Notes: generated by a model from the letters alone, not told the origin. A DNA stretch of 64,000 nucleotides from Azolla caroliniana (GCA_043228905.1 JBHGNT010000005.1:11284001-11348000), one strand, 5' to 3'. Positions 41,352 to 53,947 are shown, counted from the stretch's first letter. Program-made: numbers and translations.

Positions 41352-42725
41352 GTGGTAGCAGACTATTTGAGCCAGTTAGATTCCGACGAAACCGGTGACG
41401 GCGTCCTATACGACTTCCCTGATGCAGACTTGTTTAAAGTCATAGCAGGAAAGGCAACGGATGGTACGGTCGCAGAGGAAGACAAGTGGCTCACCAACAT
41501 GCACCAATTTCTGAGCACCGGCTTACCTCTGGAGGAGATGAACAAAGACAAGAGGAAACGCTTAGCGGTTCAAACCCGACACTTCTGTCTATTACAGGAC
41601 ACACTGTACCACAAAGGCGCAGATGGCATATGGCGGCGTGCGGTGCGCAACGACGAAAAGGAGATAATATTGCGTGAAGCACACTGTGGAGTGGCTGGAG
41701 GACATTATGCCGGAGACGCTACAGCAAGGAAAATATGGCAGAGTGGACTATTGGTTGCCAACAACATTGAAGGATGCAGTCTGACACGCTAAAGAAGGCG
41801 ACCTATTTCAGCGAATGGGCCAACCAACAGAACAAGCCAGGATGCCTCACCAGCCCGTGTTACCGTTAGAACCATTTCAGAAATGGGGGCTGGATTTTGT
41901 CGGTCCATTCAAACCACCAGCAATGAGAACTGGCAACCGGTACGTGATTGTCGCTACGGATTATTGCACAAAATGGGTGGAAGCCAAAGCACTACGTGAC
42001 AACGTTGCGGCATCCACGGCAAAATTTTTATATGAATACATCTGGTGTTGTATGGATGTCCGATAGAGCTAATAAGTGACCAAGGTGGGCACTTTTTAGG
42101 GCAAGTACTGGAAAGTTTGACGACATTCTATGCGGTGGTGCACAAACGGAGCAGAGTCAACAAATAAAACACTGCAAAACATCCTTCGAAAAATCGTCAA
42201 TGAGAACCGGACAGATTGAGATACAAAGCTACACAGTGCAGTCTAGGCCTATCGAACGACATATAAGACAAGTATCTGCACAACACCGTTTCGCCTAACA
42301 TTTGGATTGGAAGAAGTGATGTTGGTCGAGTTCCAAGTACCGAGTTTACGAATACAGATTCGGGAACGCCTAAATGAGAAGGAATCGGAAGCGATCCGAT
42401 TAGCTGCGTTGTGCGAATTGGAAGAACACCGACTAGCTAGCATCATGCACCTAGAACTTGAGCAGCAGTGAAGGAAAGCGTTCGTGGATTGTCACCGAAA
42501 AGAGAACGAAAAGATGTTCGGAATCGGTAAGCTGGTACTAGTATTCCACACCCAGATGGGTAAGATGTTGGGGAAGCTACGGTTTCGGTGGACCGGACCA
42601 TACTGGATCACGCGTGACTTCTACGGTTCCTACTAGTTAGGGACACTCGCCGACGAGGTTCTGGGTAAATGGGTCAATGGGTTCCGACTCAAACCATACA
42701 AGGAACCCATGCCAAGAAACCGATT
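41352..42725 (+). pseudogene. Gypsy D integrase
   Basis: VVADYLSQLDSDETGD leads into the H2C2 zinc region (REAHCGVAGGHYAGDATARKIW), then the core start (FQKWGLDFVGPFKPP, VIVATDYCTKWVEAKAL). The region 42065-42290 is scrambled and the later core Asp and Glu cannot be placed. C-terminal pieces follow (LTFGLEEVMLVEF, GKLRFRWTGPYWI near 42570-42610, KWVNGFRLKPYKEPM). Confidence 0.82.
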
Positions 42726-42904
42726 TGAACAAGTAAAGACTGACACAGAACTAGACACCGGTAAGTCAGAAGAGACAGCAACACGTGTAGCAATCGGCAA
42801 GCGCAAAGCTGGTAAGAGGGAGGACGAGCCAACAAACGGCAAGAACGACACAACGGCGAGCAGTCCAACGGCCAGCAAGTCCCACAATTCGGATAGGGCT
42901 CCGG

Positions 42905-43322
42905 TGGGACCGGAGGCGAATTAACCAAACAGTTGTTTTAAGGAAAAAAAAACAAAGAAAAAACAAATATTGAATCAAATCAAAGTAAATCATGCAAGGG
43001 CGAGGTGTGAACGGACACATGCAAGAACAAGGAGTGAACAGGCACTTTGAAAAGGTACATAGTGGGCTATTAATAGAGTATTAAACCGCCGCCACATGGC
43101 ACGACATTCTATTTTAGTACACGACGTGCACACGCGCGGGTAAGAAAAAAAACAGGCGCCAACGTGCAACAAGAAAACCCCCACCACATGAAAACCTTCA
43201 CATTTCGCGAACAAAGGAGTACAAACGCAGACAAGTGATTGAAGATCAGCAGATGTGAGCCCACGCACATAGAGCCTCCTCAAACACACCCCTCACTAGC
43301 GCTCACCGACCTCGAAGAAGCC
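42905..43322. other. Gypsy D spacer between pol and the extra ORF
   Basis: An A-rich run (42940-42970) and scattered remnants. I see no gene. Confidence 0.5.
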
Positions 43323-43685
43323 ATGGACTTCCAAGCACTCTCTGAAGCAGCCAAGAAGTGGCTAAGGCAACACGGGTTAGAAGGTTTCCTCACATTCATG
43401 GAGGCACCACCGCACAGGGAGGCGGAGAAGATAGTCAAGGAAATCGACACGGAGCTGATCACTGAGGAGGCCATCCATGCATTGATAGGCCTTCCGGAGG
43501 GGGGCATCTTCATGATCGACAACCCTACCCCAGAGCAACTCCGAAAATATTTTGGTGAATACTCTCTCGCTAGCAGGGCCTACAGGACACAGGGCGACGA
43601 AGATACATTATTTTGGGAAATTTCCCGTGTACTCCATGAATTTGGACATGTATACCCTCAACCCCCGTGCATGCCTCAGAACTGA
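43323..43685 (+). CDS. Extra 3' ORF of gypsy D, unknown function
   Basis: A 121-codon frame (it can also begin at 43239) between pol and the 3' LTR on the sense strand: ALSEAAKKWLRQHGLEGFL, ITEEAIHALIGLPEGGIF, QLRKYFGEYSLASRAYR. The EEAI-x-A-x-GLPEGG block resembles sense ORFs with unknown role in large plant gypsy elements of the Tat/Ogre type. The coding trace seems to continue to about 44050 in a broken frame (ITDGLRAAIGSI, a Lys/Thr-rich tail). Confidence 0.5.
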   Translation: MDFQALSEAAKKWLRQHGLEGFLTFMEAPPHREAEKIVKEIDTELITEEAIHALIGLPEGGIFMIDNPTPEQLRKYFGEYSLASRAYRTQGDEDTLFWEISRVLHEFGHVYPQPPCMPQN

Positions 43686-44174
43686 GCCGACTTAATCATA
43701 GCAACGTATGAAAGTGTGAAGGTGGAATGACCGGTACTGATTACGGACGGACTCCGTGCGGCCATCGGCTCTATAAGAGGCAAGGAGGGTCGGAAAATAT
43801 GGACTATCGTGGCGCAATGGCTCACCATATTGGCGCCACCTATCGAGCCCGCCAAGACCACGAAGCAGGGGAGAACTACCGAAGGCCCCCCGAAAACGGC
43901 TTCGAAACGGCAGCAGTTGTTGGCCTCTAAGGCACCCAAAGGGAAGGAGGCCGACACGGACAAGGCGGCAAAAGAGTGCACTAGTCGGAAGCGGCGGACG
44001 GAAACGAAGGAGGAGACACCGACACGTCCAATCAAGATCAGACTTCACTGATTGGTTCAATAAGAGTTGAACCCCTTGGTAGCAAAAATGAACATCGGAA
44101 CTCAGGAGGAGGAAGCGGAGGAGGAACCGTTAGAGCACCTCCAGCAGTGCCAGAAGGCAAGCACCTCATAACAG

Positions 44175-44497
44175 GCTACGTGAACAGATGGACCGGAATC
44201 GGTATGCCGATCCGGATCCGAACCGGTTCCGAACAGGTGCCGGTTGGCACCGTTTTGTACTCAACACCAGTGACCTATATAAAGGCCCGGTTACAATGTA
44301 AAACTTTGACGGATAATTAATAGAGCTTCTTGTTTTATCTTTAAGTGTTGATTACCGTTCTATACTAATTGTTCTATCATACGCGTGTATCTAGTCTAAT
44401 GCCATACTGCTACGTAACCAATTAAGTCTGATTAATCATTGTGTCTTAAGTTATCTCGCCGTAGTGTTAGGCCATTGTCTGGCCCTAAGGAATAACA
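44175..44497 (+). mobile_element. Gypsy D 3' LTR, 5'-truncated
   Basis: Matches the 5' LTR from GACGTGAACGG on but lacks its first 80-90 bases and a 38-bp segment near the end (compare 36864-36900). Ends GAATAACA, then CAGGA. Confidence 0.82.
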
Positions 44498-44650
44498 CAG
44501 GATTTTCGACGTAAACATCATGTGTACTCTCTATCGTTGTGTATGTATGCACATTCACTCTCTATTTCCCATTTCTGTGTTTCATTCTCATTGAAGTGAT
44601 TCATTACTCCGTTGTGGCCAAGTAGTATTCCGCGCTATTTCTCTTCAAAC
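44498..44650 (+). mobile_element. Copia F 5' LTR, right part
   Basis: Resumes CAGGATTTTCGACGTAAACATC and ends near TTCAAAC before a primer site GGTATCAGAGCG (44652). Confidence 0.8.
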
Positions 44651-44677
44651 GGGTATCAGAGCGAACAACACAGGAAA

Positions 44678-46738
44678 TGGAATAATCGTTCGACGACATG
44701 TTCAAGCTCACCCGCTCCAACTACTCAGTGTGGAAGTCGAAGATGAGGGATATGCTGGTGGTTAAAGATCTTTGGTTTCCGGTTCAGTTCGGGGACAAGA
44801 GACTGGATAAGATCGACGCCATAGTGTGGGAGGTGATGCACATGAAGATGACGGCATACATCCGGTGTTGCATCGACATGAGCCTATACAATAATTTCAA
44901 TGAAGAGAGCAAGGCTCAGGAACTCTGGGAGAAGATCGGCATCATGGTTCACAACAAGAATGTTCTTAATCGGGTTTCGGTATTTCGGAAGCTAGTGAGG
45001 CTCTAGTACCAGGACGGCTCCAGTATGGCGGAGCACATGAATGCCTTCCAGGGACTGATAAACCAGGCAACCTCATTGGAAGTACCTCTCGCCGATGAGG
45101 TACTCGCATTACTCCTGCTCAGTTCCCTCACAAATAGTTGGGAGACGCTAGTTGTCACGTTGGGCAACGCCAGGCCAGAAGGAAAACAGTTGTCCCTAGC
45201 AAGGGTAAAATCAAGCTTGCTAGATGAAGAAGCTCGCAGGAAGGACCAAGAGTCCGGAACCAATCCGAAGGCCTTGGTCACGGAAGATGACCATCACCGG
45301 GGAAGAGGCTAGTATCCAAGTCCCCAAAACCGGGAAAAATCGGCGATGACGTCGAAGTCAAGGGGAAGGCCTACTTGCTTTTACTATGGGAAGTTGGGGC
45401 ACTTCCAGAAGAACAATCGGTATTTCCGGAAAGAGAAAGGAACCGACAGTGCCAATTCCAAGAAAGGGTCGGATCAGAAAGGAACGTCGGCAATCGCGAC
45501 AAGTGAAGAAGAACTGTTGCTCATTACCGAGGAGAATGAGTTAAACCTTATCAGCGATGAGACAACGTGGGTTGTCGATTTCGGAGCATCGTTCCACCTT
45601 ACACCGGACCGCAGGTGCTTGTCATCCTACATAGCCAGAGATCATGGTTGTGTCCGGATGTGGAATGAAGGTACATGCCGAATTGTTGTCATATGAGATG
45701 TGTTGTTGATGACATCAACCAGAGGCAAGTTGTTGTTGAAGGATGTCTGACATGTCCCGGAGGTTCGACTGAACCTGATATCAGTGGGTCGGCTAAATGG
45801 TGAAAGCTACATGGGTGGCATTCGGAACGGAATCATGAAGTTTAGCAAGGGAAGCTTGATCGTGGCTCGAGCCCGAAAGACCAACACATTGTACTTGATG
45901 CATGCCCGGATATGCCGAGAAAAAGTGAATGTAGCATCCAACACTACCGGTGAGTTGTGGCACAAGAGATTGTGTCATATGAGCCAGAAGGGTATGAGAA
46001 GACTTGCCAAAGAAAACCTCATACCGGAGGTGAAAGACGTGCATCTTCAGAAGTGCACCAATTGCTTAGCCAGCAAGCAAAACCGAACCTCCTTCCGGTC
46101 AAGACTACCGATGAGATGGAATGCACCATTGGAGTTGGTGCATACCGATGTGTGTCAAGTGGACACGAAGTCACATGTCGGATCGCCGTACTTCATGACG
46201 TTCATAGACGACCACAACCAGAAGCTGTGGGTCTCACCATTGAAGACAAAGGAGAAGGTGTTGTCTGTCTACAAGGAGGGCACGCAAGAGTGGAAAGAGA
46301 AACTGGTCGTAAGCTGAAGGAGATAACGGAGGAGAATACCGGGGGCAGTTCGAGGAGTACTGCCGGTCGAAGGGAATCCGGGTCGAATTTACCGTGCCGA
46401 AGACGCCGGAACTAAACGGGCTGAGTGAAAAGATGAACCGGACCATACTAGAGAGAGTCCGGAGCATGTTGGTACATGCAAAGTTACCCAAGACATTTTG
46501 GGCTAAGGCGTTGATGATGGCAACCTATGTGATAAATAGATCACCCTCATCACCCTTGGAAGGAGACTCACCGCAGAAAATATGGACCGGTAAAGATATA
46601 TCTTACTGGCATCTGAAGGTGTTCGGGTGTCTCGCCTATGTGCATGTGGCAAAGGACAAGAGTGCAAAGCTGAATCTGAATTCCCGACCATGCATATTCC
46701 TTGGATATGGCGATTATGAGTTCGGTTACCGGGTGTGT
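44678..46738 (+). pseudogene. Copia F gag-protease-integrase, decayed
   Basis: The gag ATG is followed by TAA at once (ATGGAATAATCG). Downstream are MFKLTRSNYSVWKSK, a knuckle with one Cys lost (CFYYGKLGHFQKNN), protease DFGASFHL (Gly shifted, Ser lost), pre-integrase ELWHKRLCHMS, integrase HTDVCQVDTKS and, after a frameshift near 46315, PELNGLSEKMNRT and CIFLGYGDYEFGYRV. It breaks off at 46738 into an LTR piece. Seven or more stops or shifts. Confidence 0.88.
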
Positions 46739-46884
46739 GGCGAAGATACAGAGCTCGAGGTCATTGCCTCCAAGTCTCTGATTGCACCCTTTTCTTCATA
46801 GTGATAGTTGGAGTTTGTGGGCTCCCATGGTTTTTCCCATTCAGGGTTTTCCACGTAAACCTCCTGTGTACTATCTATCGTTGT
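46739..46884 (+). repeat. Internal LTR fragment fused to Copia F
   Basis: TGTGGCGAAGATACAGAGCTC... through GGGTTTTCCACGTAAACCTCC is LTR R/U5 sequence (compare 36390-36490). It is fused without LTR ends to integrase on the left and to minus-strand Copia G on the right. Confidence 0.75.
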
Positions 46885-49110
46885 CTAGCTTCCGGCTAGA
46901 TGGGTCCTTGTGTCTTCTGACCGGTCTCTGTCAGTTGACCCAGAGTCAACTATCATCTTCTTCGACTCCCAGTCAGCAATGTTCTTGTCTTCCATGAAGA
47001 CTATGTCACGACTCTGGAAAACATTCTTGTCAACCGAGTCCCACACTCGGTAGCCGAACTCATCATTGCCGTATCCAAGGAGTATGCATGGTCGGGACTT
47101 CAAATCCAACTTTTCTCTCTTGTCCTTTGCAATGTGCACATATGTGAGACAACCGAACACCTTCAGATGCCGATAAGACACATCTTTACCGGTTCATACT
47201 CTCTGTGGTGTGTTTCCATCCAAGGGTGTTGAGGGTGATCTATTTATCACATAGCTCGTTGTCATTAGCGCCTCAACCCAAAACTTCTTGGGTAACTTTG
47301 CATGTGCCAACATGCTCCAAACTCTCTCCATTACAGTTCCGTTCATTCTCTCGGCCAACCCGTTTAGTTCCGATGTCTTCGGCACAATGAATTTGAGCTG
47401 GATTCCTTTCGACCGACATGACTCCTCGAACTACCCCCGGTATTCTCCTCTATTGTCCGCTCGAACCGCCTTCAGATTCCGGCCGGTTTCCCTTTCCACT
47501 CTCACATGGAACTCCTTGAAGATGGATGATACCTGATCCTTCGTCTTCAATGGTGAAACCCACAGCTTACGGTTGTGTTGTCTATGAACATCACAAAGTA
47601 CTGTGATCCGGCATGTGACTTCATGTCCACTTGGCACACATCGGTATGCACAAGTTCCATTGGTGCGTTCCGTCTCATCGATGGTCTTGTCTGAAAAGAG
47701 GTTCGGTTTTGCTTGTCTGCCAAGCAATCGGTGCACTTCTCAAGCTGCATGTCATTCACCTCTGGAATGAGGTTATCTTCGGCAAGTCTTCTCATCCCTT
47801 TCTGGCTCATGTGACACAACCTTTTGTGCCACAACTCATTGGCATTGTCGGATGTGACGTTCCCTTCCTCCTGACGTATCCGGGCATGCATGAGGTACAG
47901 TGTATTGATCTTCCAGGTTCGAATGAACCTCATGTCTCTGTTCTAGATGCTACCTGTGTAGCCTTCATAATCTAACTAACCGGTTGATATCACGTTCAAC
48001 CAAACCATCAGAACGTGTCAAACATCAACAATTTGCACCCGGTTGACATAATCAACCACACATCTCCTATGCCGATAATTTGTCATGCACCTTCATTTAC
48101 CATACAGACACAACCGTGATCTCCGGCTCTATACGATGAGAAGCATTTCAGGTCGGGAGTCAGATGGAATGATGCTCCGGAGTCGACCACTGACGTCGTT
48201 TCATCACTGACAAGATGCAACTCACTCTTCTCGGTGATAAGCAACAACTCTTCTTCACTTGCCATGATTGCGGACGTTCCTCTTCTCTCTGAAATCTTCT
48301 TCGGTTCCAAACCGTCGGTTCCTCCTTTGACTTTTTGGAAGTGTCGGCAATTGTTTTGGAAGTGCACTGACTTTCCGCAATAAAAGCAAGTGAGCCTCCC
48401 CCTTGACTTCGACCTCATCCCCAATTTTTCCCGGTTCTGGGGACTCCGATTCCGGCCTCTTCCCCAGTTATGGTCGTCTTCCGTAACCAAGTCCTTCGGA
48501 TCGGTTCCAGATTCCCGGTCCTTCCAGCGAGCTTCTTCATCTAGTAAGCTTGGTTTTACCCTTGCTAGGGACAACTGTTTTCCTTCCGGCCCGGCGTTGC
48601 CCAAAGTGACAACTAGCGTCTCCCAACTATCCGGGAGGGAACCAACAGTAGCAACATGAGTACCTCGTCGTCAGCTAGGGGTACTTCCAACGAGGTTGTC
48701 TAATTTATCAGCCCTAGGAATGCGTTCATGTGCTTTGCCATGCTGGATCTGTCTTGGTACCGGAGTCTCACTATCTTCTAGAATACCGAAACCCGATTTA
48801 CGACATTCTTAATCTCTAGCATAGTGTTGATTTTCTCCCAGAGCACATGATCCTTACTTTATTCATTGAAGTTGTTGTCCAGGCTCATATCGATGAAGCA
48901 CTGAATGTATGTTGTAGTATTTATGTGCATAACCTCCCAAATCGTGGCATCGTTCTTGTCCCGTTTCTTGTCCCCGAACTGTACCGGCAGCCAGAGATAT
49001 TTAACCCTGAGCATGTCCCTCATCTTTGACTTCCACACTAGGTAGTTGGAGTCGGTGAGCTTGAACATGCTTCCGAATGACTCTTCCATTTGTTGTTCAC
49101 TCTGATACCA
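46885..49110 (-). pseudogene. Copia G gag-protease-integrase (minus strand)
   Basis: From the right: primer site ACTGGTATCAGAGTG (49100-49113), gag MEESFGSMFKLTDSNY, knuckle CFYCGKSVHFQNNC with the Gly changed to Val, protease VVDSGASFHLTPD, pre-integrase ELWHKRLCHMSQKG, integrase HTDVCQVDMKSH, DNRGEYRG, ELNGLAERMNGT, and linker VFMEDKNIADWES. RT and RNase H are missing. Frames are broken several times. Confidence 0.87.
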
Positions 49111-49115
49111 GTTTA

Positions 49116-49407
49116 TGCGGAATAGTCCTTGGCAACAGCTGAGTCTTAATCACTCAATATTATGGAAGAAGCAAACACATGAATGAAGATTAATGCACTC
49201 ACACAGAATAGGACGGCACCAGATGTTTAACCCTAATAGGGAAAAACCACGAGACTCCGCAGACTCCAACTATCACTATGAGAAGAAAAGGTTACAACGT
49301 GAGACTCAGAGGCAACGACCTTGAACATTATGTCTTCACCAACCAGCGATTACAACAGAAAAATATTGGCTCGTCCGGATCCCATCCGGAGGTACTTGTT
49401 TCCCAAC
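49116..49407 (-). mobile_element. Copia G 5' LTR with internal deletion (minus strand)
   Basis: In its own direction it starts TGTTGGGAAACAAGTACC and ends ATTCCGCA, but is only 292 bp; most of U3, including the TATA block, is missing. Confidence 0.75.
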
Positions 49408-50213
49408 AGCGACACCATACTCCTCATTCTTTCCACGATAGTTCAATTCATCCTCTCCGCAATCCCATTTAGCTCAGGGGTTATAGGCATTGTATATTGG
49501 AGTTGAATACCTTGGGACTTGCAATACTCTTCGAACTGTCCTCTGTACTTGCCACCATTGTCGGTTTGGACAACCTTCAGTTTTAAACCTGACCCTCTTT
49601 CAGCTCTAGCTTGGAACTCTTTGAATAAGGATATTACTTGATCCTTCGATGTTAGTATGAAAGCCCACAACTTTAGACTATAGTCGTCAATGAACGTTAC
49701 GAAGTACTATCCGCCACGATGTCATGGAGCATCCACATAACACACGTCTATGTGTACTAGCTCCAGTGCATCTTCTCTTCTCTTTGGTGGCCTCAAGTGG
49801 AACACAACTATTTTGCTTCTCCTACAAGTAAAAGGAGTACATCTCTCCAAATGCACTCTGTTTAGTTCTAGGAGGATTTTCTGGTTAGCTAGAATATGCA
49901 TCCCTCTCTTGCTCATGTAGCCAAGTCTCTTGTGACATATCCCTCCACTCGAGTCAGCTGCCACGTTTGCTTTGTCCTTGCACAGTTTGGCATGCATCAC
50001 TATGAGACTTCTGTGTTTCTGTGGTCGGGCCAATGTGAAACTTTCTTTTACAGAACTTCCACATGCCATTTTGAAAGCTACCATTGTAGCTTTCGTCGGC
50101 TAATCTTCCATTCAATACCAGATTCATCCTTATATGTGACACATGTTGAACATCCTTTTGGCTCATCCTACAACCAGTTGAAGTTGTCAAGCATACACTT
50201 CCAATGCTAACTA
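49408..50213 (-). pseudogene. Copia H/Q protease to integrase (minus strand), distal part
   Basis: From the right: IVSIGSVCLTTSTGC, HVSHIRMNLVLNGRLADESYNG, KRLGYMSKRGMHIL, HLERCTPFTC, ELVHIDVCYV, DNGGKYRGQFEEYC, PELNGIAERMN. It continues the Q part at 59979-61025 across element I. G is joined to its left end. Confidence 0.83.
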
Positions 50214-50218
50214 TCTTG

Positions 50219-50631
50219 TGTAAAGGATTACTTGCGGAAGCGTTAGAAAACAGAGAAGGTAGGGAATACAGAGAGTACAAGGGAGAGACAGAGAGAGCAG
50301 AACGTAAAAGCTATATTCAAAACGATATAATCACTCTGTACATACAACTATCCTCAGTAGCACTATTTATACAAGTCCTCATGGGACTGACAGAAGTACC
50401 GCGTACTTCAATGCTCACACGAGCATCTGACACTTACTACGAGACTATAATTGCCTAGTAGTCTACACTAATACTAGACTTCCGGTTACTGATTGGATCC
50501 GGCTAACCGGCTCCCCAGCTCACCGGCTCTGTTGCTGGCCGGCTCGGTTGCTCACAGCTTACCGATCCGTCTCACTTTCCGGTTCAGTGTTATTCAGCCG
50601 ATCCGGCTCCAACTAAGCTTGCCGCTCATCA
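50219..50631 (-). mobile_element. Copia I 3' LTR (minus strand, 413 bp)
   Basis: In its own direction it starts TGATGAGCGGCAAG next to the polypurine tract TTGAGCTTGAGGGGGAG. It matches 59562-59973. Target duplication TCTTG at 50214-50218 and 59974-59978. Confidence 0.9.
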
Positions 50632-50634
50632 CTC

Positions 50635-52390
50635 CCCCTCAAGCTCAACTTGAGGTTGGATCTTAGTGTCAGTCTTTGTGGCAGCCAGTTCTTCCAACCG
50701 ACTTCTCCGTACGTCGCTCCGCCTTGCTCGCACTCCTCGTCCGGTTCGGTTTTGTTTGCCGCGACCCCTCTTGTTCTGCGTGCCTCGACCTTCTCGGTCG
50801 GTATGTCTGCTCATTAGGCCCCTCTCAACTACTTCGCTACTATGACTTCGACGCTTATCGATCCGTCGGTTCCTCCGCGATGGCATCGACTTCTGCTGCA
50901 TCCATGTTTGCTTGGCCTTGAATTGATCCGGTTCTTCCGAATTTGTCTTCTGAACCGAATCGACTGTCTCTGATTCGTTCCAGCTCTTGTCTGAATCGGC
51001 TGCTCCCGATTCGTCTTCTGGTTCCAAGCCCTTCACCACATCGGACCATGTCCGGGTCTTGGCCTTCTTCCTTCGGTCGGCTCTGTCCTTCTTGACTCTG
51101 CCGCTTCCTGTCCTTCCCTCACCGGCGTAGTCGTCATTCTCTTTGCCTTTGCCCGTTCCGGTGTCTTTGCCCGTTCCCCCCCTCAAGTGTGGCACGTCGA
51201 GATGCAAAACACCAAGCATTTCGGTGAACTGCTGCAACTTGTCCGATCCGAGCGGTTTGGTGAAGATGCCGGCAACTTGCCAATCCGTGTGAACATAGTG
51301 AAGTTCGACCTCACCACTCAGGACACGCTCACGCACAAAGTGATAGTGCACTTCGATGTGGTTTGTGCGAGCATGGAATACGGGGTTCTTGGCGAGTTGC
51401 ATGTTGCTAATGTTGTCACAGTAGACCAGAATCGGGGTCGGGACCTCGATCCGTAGGTCTTCTAGTAGCCACCGAAGCCAAATGGCTTCACAGGTGGCAA
51501 GGGTAGCGCCATGATAACCAGCCTCAGTGCTCGACAGAGCAACTGTTGGTTGCTTTTTGTTGCTCTACGCAACATCCACGCTACCTAGGGAAAACATGTA
51601 AACTGAGGTTGATCGGTGATCTGATGCATCGTCGTCCTAGTTGGCATTCATGTAACTGACGAGCTCTTTGGGTATACCGCGCCGGTATAACAGTCCCCGG
51701 TCCTTCGTGCCGCTGACATACCGCAATATCCTTTGCGCGCACTGAAGGTGCTCCACGGTCGGCTTCTGCATGAACTAATTTATCATTCCAACCGGATAGC
51801 TAATATCGGGTCGCGTGATAGTCAAGTAAATAAGGCTTCCGACAATTTGTCGGAACCGTTGCTCGTTGCAGGCCGGTCCGGAGTTGGAAAGAAGCTTCTG
51901 GTTCCGGTCCAAGGGTGTGGATACAGGTCGGCATTTTGTCATGCCGAACTTGTACAGCATATTCAAGACGTAATGTCGTTGTGAGAGAAATATGCCGTCT
52001 GGGGTTTGGATCACCTCGATCCCTAGAAAATAATGAAGGTCCCCCAAATCCTTCATCTCAAATGCGTCCGACAACTGGGACTTGACGCGGTTGATTTCTG
52101 GAACACCCGGTCCGATGATGACTAGATCATCAACATACAGCAGTATACATACCGAACCGGTTGAGCCTTGCCGGATGAACAATGAAGAGTCCGATTTGGA
52201 AGCCACAAACCCCATCTTACGCAACCGGTGCGTGATCTTCACATTCCAAGCTCGAGGGGCTTACTTCAAGACGTACAACGACTTCTTCAGCCGGCATACC
52301 ACCAACTTGTTCATCTCCGATTGAAAACCGGGAGGCTGAGTCATAAAGACTTCTTCTTCAAGATCACCTTGAAGAAATGCATTCTTCACA
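50635..52390 (-). pseudogene. Copia I RT end, RNase H and C-terminal extension (minus strand)
   Basis: RT pieces [18 protein letters not shown] and YVDDLVIIG are separated by stops, then FEMKDLGDLHYFLGIEV. RNase H has SNKKQPTVALSSTEAGYHGA, YCDNISNMQLAKNPVF and NHIEVHYHFVRERV. After FTKPLGSDKLQQF an open frame of about 200 codons goes on to the polypurine tract, rich in Lys, Arg, Glu and Gly (KDTGTGKGKE, RRNRRIDKRR, RGRGKQNRTGRGVRARR). Element A has the same extension. Confidence 0.88.
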
Positions 52391-53190
52391 TCCATCTAAT
52401 GGAGATGCCACCCCCTTGCCGCAGCAACCGCCAACACCACTCTAACCATCGTCATCTTCGCTACAGGAGCGAAGGTCTCGTCGTAGTCGATTCCGTGGGT
52501 TTGCGCGTATCCCTTCGCCACTAACCGGGCTTTATACTGGTTAACAGAACCGTCAGCATTGTACTTTACCTTGTATATCCACTTACATCCGATCGGTTTA
52601 CAGTGATGAGGAGGGTCAACCAGGTCCCATGTCTTGTTGACATGAAGTGCCCGCATTTCTTCCTCCATAGCGGCACGCCAATTTGCGTCCTTGGCCGCTT
52701 CTGGGTAGCTCTCTAGCTCACGCAGTTCCGCCACCTTAGTCATGTATGCATAGTGATGCACCATGTACTCATTGTACCCATACTGCTTGACGAGATCGTT
52801 CTGGCAGGTGGACCGGCGTAACTCACCGTTACCCGGTTTGAGGCCCTTCTTGGCCCGTTCGGTCTTCGTTGCCGAAGATCCTCCTTTCTCCTTGCTGGAG
52901 TGGGATGCACACTGCTCCGACTCATCATTGCCGGTTTCGAATTCCCTAAACCGAAAACTGAAAACAACTTGTTTTGTTTGCAGGTCTTGAAGCCTCTGGT
53001 AATTGACGTGGCCTATCCGCTTGTGCCACAGGTCGATGTCTGATTCGACCATCTGTCCTTTTGCAAACAGAGCGGTGCCAACATCATTGGTGTCGAGGAT
53101 AAACATCCTCCCGTCTCTACGCTCTTGCGCAATAATCTGGCCCTCTTCCTCGATGAAGCACCCAAGGTGCGAAAACCACACCTGCATCCC
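52391..53190 (-). pseudogene. Copia I pre-integrase fused to linker and RT start (minus strand)
   Basis: The frame reads DIDLWHKRIGHVNYQRLQDLQTKQVV and passes straight into FRFREFETGNDESEQ, a linker, then QYGYNEYMVHHYAYMTKV and RT (WIYKVKYNADGSVNQYKARLVAKGYAQ, DETFAPVAKMTMVR). The whole integrase core between these points is absent, without loss of frame. Confidence 0.88.
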
Positions 53191-53942
53191 CTAGTCGACG
53201 ATCTGTCCGACTGACACCAGGTTCTTCGTGATTGTCGTAACGTGTAATACATTCATCAGCTTCCCCTTCTGTCTGACATGGCTCAAAGGGACTTCTCCGA
53301 CGTGCACGATTGGGTGAGTGTCGTCTCCGGTTTTGACTACTCCTGGTTGATCCGGTTTCTCCAAAAAGGAGAACCACTCTTTGTGGCTCATCATGTGGTT
53401 TGACGCACCAAAATCAACATACCACGCTTCCTCTGGTTTGGAAGTGGTCTTCTTCATCGAGTTCGTCTCGTGCTTCATTACCAAGGCTGGCCCGTTACCG
53501 TTCTTGGATCCTCCTGATCCCTTCGCGTAGTGTGAGCTTTGTCGGCCATCCTTGCCGGCCTTGCCGGATCCGGATTTGTCCGAATCGGCTCGTTTTCTCC
53601 AGCACTCGCTTTCTCTGTGGCCCTTTTTGCCACAGTACCAGCATTCCATTGCTGACTTCTCTTGTCGTCTTCCAGTGTCGCCATGACTCCCCCTGCCTGT
53701 GGGAGTCCCGGAACTGCTATCGGCACGTTCTCTGTACCTTCGTTCTTGGTCTTGTCGGCCACCTCCATTGCGTGCCGACCCGTCTCGTCCACCACGCCCA
53801 CGGGACCGATCTACCTCCGTGTACAGCATCCGGATGTCAGTGGGTGCGCTAGTTGATGCATTGGCGTGGTTCTCCTCTACAAGGAGCATCGACTGTAAGT
53901 CGAAAAATGACGGTGTATTCTCCCTTGTACACACCGTTGTTT
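53191..53942 (-). pseudogene. Copia I gag C-terminus and protease (minus strand)
   Basis: An open frame from the J insertion: SFFDLQSMLLVEENH, RGRGGRDG, knuckle CWYCGKKGHRESEC, protease active site VDFGASNHM (Asp-Phe-Gly for Asp-Ser/Thr-Gly), ending VSVGQIVD at a TAG. Its N-terminal gag part lies beyond J at 58990-59545. Confidence 0.87.
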
Positions 53943-53947
53943 GGAAC

